Assembly (NCBI GenBank): GCA_011523545.1
Contig: WTGN01000084.1
Location: 1 to 62,853 of the forward strand
Source of the DNA: Chloroflexota bacterium
GTDB lineage: Bacteria; Chloroflexota; Anaerolineae; Aggregatilineales; Phototrophicaceae
DNA length: 62,853 nt
Direction: 5' to 3'
Both the position numbers and the translations under genes were made by a program. Numbering within the stretch: the first letter of the stretch is position 1; each line of letters starts with the position of its first letter. A model generated the notes under the pieces. It was not told where the DNA came from. It saw only the letters and a program-made list of their open reading frames with translations, and did no database searches. This document shows, piece after piece, positions 56,844-62,853 of the stretch.

Positions 56844-58199
56844 CTACGAGTCGCCAAATGCTCTAAAGTCAGCTCCTCTCAGCGAAAAAAGGCTCCACAG
56901 ACACAAGCCCCCCATCAGCAGACCGCCGATGACGAAGGGCGCGCTTGATCCCAACTGCTGAAAGGTCAATCCCGCAAGAAGAGGCGCCGCTGCATTCGCC
57001 GCGCTAACCAGCGCCGCGCTGAAGCCCAATGCCCGCCCGTACTCGCCGGCGGACACGCGCTTTGTGATCAGGCTGTTGAGAGCGGGGCGGATCAAACCCG
57101 CGCCGATCGACACCGGCACGATGGCGATCGTGAGCCAGATGACGCCAGCGAAGCCACGACCGGCTTCGGCCGGGAGCTCAATGCCCAATCCGCCGAGCAT
57201 CGCTTCTGTCGCTGTTGTCTGCGCGCTCAACAGGTCGCGCGCCACCAAATCACGCACATACAGCGGATGAGGCGCTTCGGGCGTTGTCGCCGTCAGCAGC
57301 AGGCCCAGCGCCAGCAGTCCCAATGCAAGGCCGGCCAGGCGCCCGTCGCCCAAGCGCGCGCTCCAGCGACCGATATAGCGCAGCTGCACCGTCACCAGAA
57401 TGAGACCGATCAGCAGAAACAGCAGGGCGTTGCCGCGCCCGAGCAAGCCCAGCCGCGTCAAGGTGAAAAGGCCGAGCAAACTCTCGTAGCCGAAGAAAAT
57501 GAGCTGCTGTACGAACATCAGCAGCAGCAGCAAGCCCAGCCCCGGCCGCAGCATTGAACGCGGGATGAGGGCCGCGCCCAGCCAATGTCGCTCGCCGCGC
57601 CCGCGCTTCTCCGCCGGATGTGTTTCCTTGAAGAGGAAGGCGGTGACCAGAATCGAAACAAATGAATAAATGGCGGCTGTGAATGCCGGCACCGCCAGCG
57701 ATCCGCTGAATTCCAGGGCGAGCAGGGCGATGACCGGGCCGAAGATGAAACCCAGGCCGAAAGCCGCGCCGGTGATGCCCAGGCCGCGACTGCGATTGCT
57801 CGCGTCGGTGATGTCGCTCAGGGCCGCTTGCGCCGTCGAAAGATTGGCGCCGAAGAGGCCGTCAATCAGGCGCGACAAAATGACCAGCTCCAGCGAGGTC
57901 GCCAAGCCGAGCAATATGAAGCTGAAACAGGTGCTGACCTGGCTGATGAGAAGCAGCGGCTTGCGCCCGTAGCGGTCCGAAAGCGCGCCCATCACCGGCA
58001 CGCCGATCAACTGCGCCAGCGGAAAAGCGGCCATCACCATCGCGATTTGCAGGGGACCGGCGCCGAAAGCCGCGGCATACAAATGCAGCAGCGGCAGGAT
58101 GACCGTCAGACCGAGCAAGTCGACGAAGACGAGCAAGAATATAGGCGCCACCCGACGCATATCGAGCGGCGTTTGAGAGTCTACAGGGCGATCAGTCAC
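56844..58199 (-). CDS. MFS transporter (TetA-like)
   Basis: The ~451-aa protein has 12 membrane helices and the MFS loop G-A-L-S-D-R-Y-G-R-K-P-L near residue 70, typical of drug:proton antiporters of the TetA type. R-L-I-D-G-L-F-G-A-N follows in helix 4. Between helices 8 and 9 there is an unusual ~45-residue hydrophilic loop (T-P-E-A-P-H-P-L-Y-V-R-D-L to E-L-P-A-E-A-G-R-G). Start: GTG 58199 or ATG 58160; an ATG at 58232 is less likely. The substrate is unknown. Confidence 0.82.
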   Translation of the reverse strand: MTDRPVDSQTPLDMRRVAPIFLLVFVDLLGLTVILPLLHLYAAAFGAGPLQIAMVMAAFPLAQLIGVPVMGALSDRYGRKPLLLISQVSTCFSFILLGLATSLELVILSRLIDGLFGANLSTAQAALSDITDASNRSRGLGITGAAFGLGFIFGPVIALLALEFSGSLAVPAFTAAIYSFVSILVTAFLFKETHPAEKRGRGERHWLGAALIPRSMLRPGLGLLLLLMFVQQLIFFGYESLLGLFTLTRLGLLGRGNALLFLLIGLILVTVQLRYIGRWSARLGDGRLAGLALGLLALGLLLTATTPEAPHPLYVRDLVARDLLSAQTTATEAMLGGLGIELPAEAGRGFAGVIWLTIAIVPVSIGAGLIRPALNSLITKRVSAGEYGRALGFSAALVSAANAAAPLLAGLTFQQLGSSAPFVIGGLLMGGLCLWSLFSLRGADFRAFGDS

Positions 58200-58365
58200 A
58201 GGCGGCCACCGCCAACACGGACACTGCGCCAACTATAATTCAGCGCGCCTGTCATTTCGAGACGCGGCGCAGCCGGCATAGGCCTGCCTTCGCCTGCGGT
58301 TTGCTCATATCCGCCCGATGTGCTAATTTTAATGCGACGTTGCGACAAACAGTCTGGAATGGTAC

Positions 58366-59049
58366 ATGCCGACTTCCCGGGAGTATGCCCGCTGGCGGAA
58401 CCGCATGGTCGACGAACAGCTGGTGAAGCGGGGCATCAACGATCGCCGCGTTTTGGACGCGATGCGCGTGATGCCGCGGCACGTCTTCTTGCCCGAAGAA
58501 TTCAAGCCGCAAGCCTATGAAGACCGCCCAGCCCCCATCGGCGAAGGGCAGACTATTTCTCAACCTTATATCGTCGCCTTCATGACCGAGCGGCTGCGCC
58601 TGAAGCCCCATCACACCGTGCTGGAAATCGGCACCGGCTCCGGCTACCAAACGGCCATCCTGTGCCATCTCTGCCATTATGTCTACAGCGTCGAGCGCGT
58701 TAGCCGGCTGGCGGACCAGGCCGGCGGGCGCATCGGCGATTTGGGTTACAACAACATCGAAATCTATGTCGGCGATGGCAGCCAGGGCTTGCCCGATCAA
58801 GCGACTTTCGACCGCATCATGGTGACAGCGGCCGTCCCCCGCTTGCCAAATGTCCTGTGCGGCCAGCTTGACAAGCACGGCGGGCAGATGATCCTGCCGA
58901 TCGGCGACGAAGAAATGCAGGAGTTGACGCTGGTCACGCGCCGCGGCGAGAGATTCGCCTCGCGGACGCTGCTGCGCTGCCGGTTTGTGCCGCTGATCGG
59001 CCGTTTCGGCTTTGATGACGATGTGAACAGCCAGGCCTTCATTCAATAA
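58366..59049 (+). CDS. pcm: Protein-L-isoaspartate O-methyltransferase
   Basis: The 227-aa enzyme methylates isoaspartyl residues in damaged proteins for repair. Marks: M-V-D-E-Q-L-V-K-R-G-I near 14, G-E-G-Q-T-I-S-Q-P-Y-I-V near 59 (family signature), and the SAM motif V-L-E-I-G-T-G-S-G-Y-Q-T near 85. The ATG is preceded by GGAATGGTAC with only a weak ribosome-binding site. The usual length is ~210. Confidence 0.92.
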   Translation: MPTSREYARWRNRMVDEQLVKRGINDRRVLDAMRVMPRHVFLPEEFKPQAYEDRPAPIGEGQTISQPYIVAFMTERLRLKPHHTVLEIGTGSGYQTAILCHLCHYVYSVERVSRLADQAGGRIGDLGYNNIEIYVGDGSQGLPDQATFDRIMVTAAVPRLPNVLCGQLDKHGGQMILPIGDEEMQELTLVTRRGERFASRTLLRCRFVPLIGRFGFDDDVNSQAFIQ

Positions 59050-59093
59050 AGCAGCGCGGTGGGCGCCTGCCCCAGCGATAAAGCGAAGCCATC

Positions 59094-59516
59094 GTGGACG
59101 ATGAAAAGCGAGCGGACGAGCTGAACCTCGATCTGATCCAGATGGTGCAGAAGGCGCGCATGCTGCACGATGCGACGGCGCGCCCCTCAGATCTGGCGGC
59201 CGTCTACTGGATCGAGGCGAAAGCGGGCCCAGGCCTCTCTCCGCCGCCGACGGGGTACGCTGGCGAATGGCGGATTCACCTGAACATCGAAAACGTGGAC
59301 GCCGTTTGGGAGCAGGTCAAGGTGCTGACGGTGGCGGGGACGCTGGGCTACAAGTCGAAAGTGTCGACGCGCCCGGCCGCCGGCCAAGCGGATCCGAACG
59401 AGCGGCTGCTTTGCGTGCGCACCTGCGATGCGCGCTATGCCAACGATGTCGAACGTGTCGGGCAGGCGCTGCGGGATATCGGCTTGACCGACCTGCAGTA
59501 CGTGGCGGACGAGTGA
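59094..59516 (+). CDS. Putative phosphothreonine-lyase-like (DUF1917/BLES03-like) protein
   Basis: The 140-aa protein shows G-E-W-R-I-H-L-N-I-E-N-V-D-A-V-W, T-L-G-Y-K-S-K-V-S-T and C-V-R-T-C-D-A-R-Y..D-V-E-R-V near the end. This order (G-x-W, V-D-x-x-W, L-G-x-x-x-K-V-S-T) is that of proteins annotated as putative phosphothreonine lyase domain. That name rests on a remote structural relation; activity is unproven. It starts at GTG 59094, 45 nt after pcm on the same strand. Confidence 0.6.
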   Translation: MDDEKRADELNLDLIQMVQKARMLHDATARPSDLAAVYWIEAKAGPGLSPPPTGYAGEWRIHLNIENVDAVWEQVKVLTVAGTLGYKSKVSTRPAAGQADPNERLLCVRTCDARYANDVERVGQALRDIGLTDLQYVADE

Positions 59517-59549
59517 CCCCGTCCCCCGGCCATCTCACCGAATTGCGCT

Positions 59550-59639
59550 TCTGTAGGGGCGACCTATTAGGTCGCCCGCCGAAACGGCAGCGGATTTGTA
59601 ACGGCGGGCGCGGGCGACTCACCGAGTTGCCCCTACAGC
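59550..59639. repeat. Composite family-A palindromic repeat
   Basis: TGTAGGGGCGACCT..AGGTCGCCCG (59550-59580) faces GGGCGACTCAC..GTTGCCCCTACA (59611-59639), between two convergent genes. Confidence 0.75.
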
Positions 59640-59660
59640 AGATTTCGGCGGGATGGGTGA

Positions 59661-60935
59661 CTACCGTGCCGCCGCCATCGCCTGATCGATATCCTCAATG
59701 ATGTCATCGATATGCTCAATGCCGACGCAGAGGCGGATCGTGTCCGGCGTGACACCCGATGCCAATTGCTCTTCCGGCGTCAATTGGCGGTGCGTGGTCG
59801 AAGCCGGATGCGCCGCCAGCGATTTGGTATCGCCGATATTAACCAGCCGCTTGAAGATCTTCAGCGCGTCGTAGAACTTGACGCCGGCGTCGAAACCGCC
59901 CTTGATGCCAAAGGTCAGAAGCGCCGCGGGCTTGCCGCCGGTGTATTTCTGCGCCAAATCATAATAGGGCGAGCTTTCCAGGCCGGGATAGGTGACCCAC
60001 TCAACCTGATCGTGCCCTTCCAGATGTTTGGCGACGGCCATCGCGTTGTCCACGTGCCGCTCCATGCGCAGGGAGAGCGTCTGCAAGCCTTGAATCACCA
60101 GGAAGGCGTTGAAGGGGCTGAGCGCGGAGCCGGTGTTGCGCAGGGCGACGACGCGGGCGCGGGCGATATAGGCGGCCGGCCCCATGGCATCGGTGAAGAC
60201 GACGCCGTGGTAGCTCGGCTCCGGACTGCTGAACATGTAGAAACGCTCGTTGTGCTTGGCCCAATCGAAGATGCCGCCGTCGACCAGGATGCCGGCGATG
60301 CTGTTGCCATGCCCGCCCATGTACTTCGTCATCGAGTGCAGCACGATATCGCAGCCATGCTCGACCGGGCGGCAGAGGGCCGGCGTCGGCACGGTATTGT
60401 CGACGATGACCGGCACGCCGTGCGCATGCGCCATATCGGCGATGGCCGCCATATCGGGGATGTTGCCGGCCGGGTTGCCGATGGATTCCAAGAAGACGCC
60501 CGATGTCTTGCCGTCGATATGTTGCGCCAGGTCTTCCGGGCTGTCGCCATCGGCGAAGCGCACCTCAATGCCGAGCTTGGGCAGCATGTGCCGGAAGAGC
60601 GTCCAGGTCCCGCCGTAGAGTTGAGGCACGGTGACGATGTTGTTGCCCGCTTCGGCCAGGTTGATGATCGAATAAGTGATGGCCGCCTGGCCCGACGCCA
60701 GCGCCAGCGAAGCGACGCCGCCTTCCATCGCCGCCACCCGCTGCTCCAGCACATCGTTGGTCGGGTTCATGATGCGGGTGTAGATGTTGCCCGGCACCGC
60801 CAGGTTGAAAAGGTCGGCGCCGTGTTGGGCGTCATCAAATTCATAGGCGACGGTCTGGTATATCGGCACCGCGACCGCCTTGGTCGTCGGCTCGCTCTCA
60901 TAGCCGGCGTGGATGGCTTGCGTCTCGAGTTTCAT
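59661..60935 (-). CDS. metY: O-acetylhomoserine aminocarboxypropyltransferase
   Basis: The 424-aa PLP enzyme joins O-acetylhomoserine and sulfide to homocysteine for methionine. It has the Cys/Met-metabolism motifs: P-I-Y-Q-T-V-A-Y-E-F, Y-T-R-I-M-N-P-T, the PLP lysine in L-H-S-M-T-K-Y-M-G-G-H-G (near 205) and the C-terminal H-P-A-S-T-T-H-R-Q. Length and internal insertions fit MetY rather than MetB/MetC. ATG 60935 has GGGAG 8 nt upstream. A 20-bp perfect palindrome lies 52 nt upstream. Confidence 0.93.
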   Translation of the reverse strand: MKLETQAIHAGYESEPTTKAVAVPIYQTVAYEFDDAQHGADLFNLAVPGNIYTRIMNPTNDVLEQRVAAMEGGVASLALASGQAAITYSIINLAEAGNNIVTVPQLYGGTWTLFRHMLPKLGIEVRFADGDSPEDLAQHIDGKTSGVFLESIGNPAGNIPDMAAIADMAHAHGVPVIVDNTVPTPALCRPVEHGCDIVLHSMTKYMGGHGNSIAGILVDGGIFDWAKHNERFYMFSSPEPSYHGVVFTDAMGPAAYIARARVVALRNTGSALSPFNAFLVIQGLQTLSLRMERHVDNAMAVAKHLEGHDQVEWVTYPGLESSPYYDLAQKYTGGKPAALLTFGIKGGFDAGVKFYDALKIFKRLVNIGDTKSLAAHPASTTHRQLTPEEQLASGVTPDTIRLCVGIEHIDDIIEDIDQAMAAAR

Positions 60936-60986
60936 CGAGTATTCTCCCGAAATCGTCTGCAATTGAAGTTTAGCGGCATACTTTAG

Positions 60987-61006
60987 CGCATATTGCGCAA
61001 TATGCG
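60987..61006. promoter_or_regulatory. 20-bp perfect palindrome, candidate operator before metY
   Basis: CGCATATTGCGCAATATGCG is its own complement, has no T-run and lies between the EamA stop and the metY start, so an operator is more likely than a terminator. No known regulator site is recognised. Confidence 0.55.
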
Positions 61007-61019
61007 AGAGGCAAAATGC

Positions 61020-61943
61020 TTAGGCCCGCGCCCCCCGCTTCCAGCGCGCGCCGGTCCGCTCGATGGTGGCGACGATCACGCCGTAAACTACCAGCGCGCT
61101 GCCCAGGACCTGCGCCGCCGACGGGATCTCGCCGAACAGAAAGAGCGCGATCAAAGCGCTGCCCACCACGGCGACTTGCAGGATGATGGCCATCGCCGTC
61201 GCCGTGAAAAACTGCAGCGACAAATTCATAAAGATATGGCCGATCACCTGCGCCAGAATCGTCACGATGATTGTCCAGAGGTAACCCGACGCCGTATATC
61301 CGGTGACAGGCGTCCCGCTGGCGGCGACGAAGACGCTGATGACCAGCGCGGCGCTGAAGAATACGAGGAAACTGTAAAGCAGCGGCGGGATGACATTATT
61401 CAGCTGGCGGCCGATGAGTATGTATGCGCCGAAGCAGAATGAGCCGATGAGCGCCAGCCCCCCGCCCAATAGCGGATCACTGCCGGCTTCAACCGCGCTC
61501 AGCCCGCCGAAGCCCACCAGCGCCACGCCCACCAGCGTCAGCGCCAGGCTTAGCCAGAAACGGCGCGAGAAGACCACACCGAAAATCAGAATCTCCGGCA
61601 GTACGATCCACATCGGCGTCGTCCGCCGCAGCAGACTGGTCATCATCACGCTGGTGTATTCCAGCGAGACGAAGAGCAGCAGCAGGTTCAGCGCCAGCCA
61701 GAACCCGGCAATGCCCGAAAGGAGCGCCTGGCGGCGGGACAGCGCGAAGAGCTCGGCGCGGAAACGCAGCCAGATCACCGGCAGCAGGCCGACGGAAACC
61801 AGCCACAGCCGCACCAGCACGATCACCAGCGAGGGGACGCCTTCGCCCTGCGTGATGCGAATGGCGACTGGCGTGACGGCAGCCGAAAATATCATCATCA
61901 AGATGATGAACGTTCGCCGTCGGTCGAGCATAGGCTGTCTCAT
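61020..61943 (-). CDS. EamA-family (DMT) transporter
   Basis: The 307-aa protein has ten membrane helices in two EamA repeats (about 10-140 and 155-290), ending in a short basic tail (R-W-K-R-G-A-R-A). Typical substrates are amino acids or metabolites; none can be assigned. It precedes metY on the same strand. TGCTAGCAT at 61968-61976 is the promoter. ATG 61943 is used; ATG 61931 is possible. Confidence 0.82.
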   Translation of the reverse strand: MRQPMLDRRRTFIILMMIFSAAVTPVAIRITQGEGVPSLVIVLVRLWLVSVGLLPVIWLRFRAELFALSRRQALLSGIAGFWLALNLLLLFVSLEYTSVMMTSLLRRTTPMWIVLPEILIFGVVFSRRFWLSLALTLVGVALVGFGGLSAVEAGSDPLLGGGLALIGSFCFGAYILIGRQLNNVIPPLLYSFLVFFSAALVISVFVAASGTPVTGYTASGYLWTIIVTILAQVIGHIFMNLSLQFFTATAMAIILQVAVVGSALIALFLFGEIPSAAQVLGSALVVYGVIVATIERTGARWKRGARA

Positions 61944-61967
61944 GAATCCGCCAGGCAGAATCGCGCA

Positions 61968-61976
61968 ATGCTAGCA
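61968..61976 (-). promoter_or_regulatory. Extended -10 promoter TGCTAGCAT
   Basis: TGC-TAGCAT on the minus strand, 25 nt before the EamA ATG. Confidence 0.55.
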
Positions 61977-62050
61977 CAGGCTGACGCCGGTTAACAGGTG
62001 AAGCCCCCGCCCGCGTCTACCTGACTCCTCCTCAGTCCGGGATCCCGCAT

Positions 62051-62853
62051 CTATCGCAGGTAAGTAAGCACAACTGTGCCCGGGCGATACATCATGGCGC
62101 AGGTATATTCATCTTGCACGAAACTCCGCAAGGTAAAAACCGCCGCGGGCGACCTTGTCGTATCAATGAAGACCAGCGCGCCGGTGGCTTTGAAGCAGAT
62201 CCAGGTCTGTCCCAGTTCCTTCATCTGCTGCGGGCAGACCGGCAGCGAAAGCTCATGCCCGGCGCGGATTAGCGCCGACTTCAGATAGTTGTGCCGCCGG
62301 AGCGCCTCCACGCTTGTGTTGTAACGGAGCGCCAGGCGAAACAGGTTTTCGCCTCCGGCCACCCGATGCGTACAGTGCGGATTCGAGCGCCAGACCCGGA
62401 CCGCAAGCCGGCCGCCTTGCAAGGCTGGATGCTTGTCGAGCGCGATCATGTCAATCGCCTCGCATTCCACATCATTGTGAAAGGACCGCACGCTGATGCG
62501 ATCGTTCGGATTGCAGACTTCGGGTTGAGGCGTAGGGCTTGGGGTAGGCGTCGGTCTGTCGGACGTTGGCGTCGGAGGGACGGCTGTTGGAGCCTCATCA
62601 GGCGGTTTGCGTATAGGTTTTGGTGCGGACGTGGCTGTTGGATCTGGCGAGCCGGTGGGCGTCGCCGTATCGGTGGGCGTCGCCGTGTCAGTGGCAGTCG
62701 CCGTATCGGTGGGCGTCGCCGTGTCAGTGGCAGTCGCCGTATCGGTGGGGGTCGCCGTATCGGTGGGGGTCGCCGTATCGGTGGGCGTCGCCGTGTCAGT
62801 GGGGGTCGCCGTGTCGGTGGGGGTCGCCGTGTCGGTGGGGGTCGCCGTATCGG
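62051..62853 (-). CDS. Thr/Pro-repeat protein with C-terminal LysM domain, 5'-truncated
   Basis: The frame is open to the right window edge; a GTG at 62491 is internal. The visible N-terminal ~66 residues are a hexapeptide array T-D-T-A-T-P, followed by a Pro/Ser/Thr linker (T-P-Q-P-E-V-C-N-P-N-D-R). A LysM peptidoglycan-binding domain follows (C-T-H-R-V-A-G-G-E-N-L-F-R-L-A-L-R-Y-N, then L-S-L-P), and a ~60-aa C-terminal domain with T-W-I-C-F-K-A-T-G-A-L. It is probably secreted and wall-bound; the N-terminal part is outside the window. Confidence 0.75.
   Translation of the reverse strand, partial: DTATPTDTATPTDTATPTDTATPTDTATPTDTATPTDTATATDTATPTDTATATDTATPTDTATPTGSPDPTATSAPKPIRKPPDEAPTAVPPTPTSDRPTPTPSPTPQPEVCNPNDRISVRSFHNDVECEAIDMIALDKHPALQGGRLAVRVWRSNPHCTHRVAGGENLFRLALRYNTSVEALRRHNYLKSALIRAGHELSLPVCPQQMKELGQTWICFKATGALVFIDTTRSPAAVFTLRSFVQDEYTCAMMYRPGTVVLTYLR
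62655..62853 (-). repeat. 18-nt coding minisatellite (T-D-T-A-T-P), about 11 units
   Basis: Eleven 18-nt units with a few alternating variants run to the window edge, so the true copy number is unknown. Confidence 0.85.

Noticed and set aside
62655..62853. CRISPR array
   Set aside because: The units are contiguous 18-nt copies with no unique spacers and keep one reading frame (T-D-T-A-T-P), so this is a coding minisatellite.

Overview
The window is 62.9 kb of GC-rich bacterial chromosome. Gene content suggests Chloroflexota, probably an Anaerolineae-like lineage: Thr/Pro-rich surface proteins, VanW, DUF4013, PIN-TRAM and F420-ligase genes, many GT4 glycosyltransferases and very small intergenic gaps. 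This placement is an inference from gene content. There is no rRNA, tRNA, CRISPR array, integrase or transposase. Both window ends lie inside Thr/Pro-coding tandem repeats, so the window may be a contig that broke at repeats.

Layout. 1-4 kb: the tail of a Thr/Pro-rich anchored protein, a holin-like membrane protein, a glycosyltransferase, and a three-gene minus-strand operon with a tail-fibre-like first gene. 4.3-9.2 kb (minus): AHSA1-like protein, recF, a beta-propeller protein and a two-component (DUF318 + TIGR03943) putative metal permease. 9.3-15.6 kb: class IV aminotransferase, fused 3-oxoacid CoA-transferase, PcaF/PaaJ-like thiolase, Fur-family regulator and an FAD oxidoreductase. 15.8-19.9 kb: BatA/VWA protein, an unknown protein and a YcaQ-like glycosylase. 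20.0-21.6 kb: a decay zone with remnants of DUF433, DUF559 and fetB, beside an intact DUF433/DUF5615 toxin-antitoxin pair. 21.6-29.2 kb: fetB, yjjX, an acetyltransferase, trmD, fetA, a sucrase/ferredoxin-like protein, VanW and a SWIM protein. 29.6-34.4 kb (minus): a substrate-binding protein, cofE and an 829-aa secreted TSP3-SH3-WD40 protein. 34.7-41 kb: a divergent protein kinase, a MmeI-like type IIL restriction-modification enzyme, two related coiled-coil proteins, an unknown protein and an enoyl-CoA hydratase. 41-48 kb: GT9, DUF4013, PIN-TRAM, pepF, DUF3052 and rfaE2. 48-62 kb: rpsD, PhyH, GT4, GNAT, cysS, rlmB, MFS, pcm, metY, EamA and a LysM/Thr-Pro protein.

The most unusual content is in the small repeats. 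Family A comprises short palindromes bounded by TGTAGGGGCGA / TCGCCCCTACA. Family B comprises 110-220 nt C/G-run elements with terminal inverted repeats. A third element is a tiny hairpin with an invariant loop GCGTAGACAC[A/T/C] and a 4-5 bp stem that differs from copy to copy but always pairs. It occurs six times, five of them nested at the tips of A or B hairpins. Elements of families A and B also lie inside the restriction-modification gene, where they are translated in frame as two low-complexity inserts.

A recurrent extended -10 promoter (TGnTAnnnT, often TGCTAnnnT) stands before many genes. In at least two cases it is so close to the ATG that the transcript should be leaderless.
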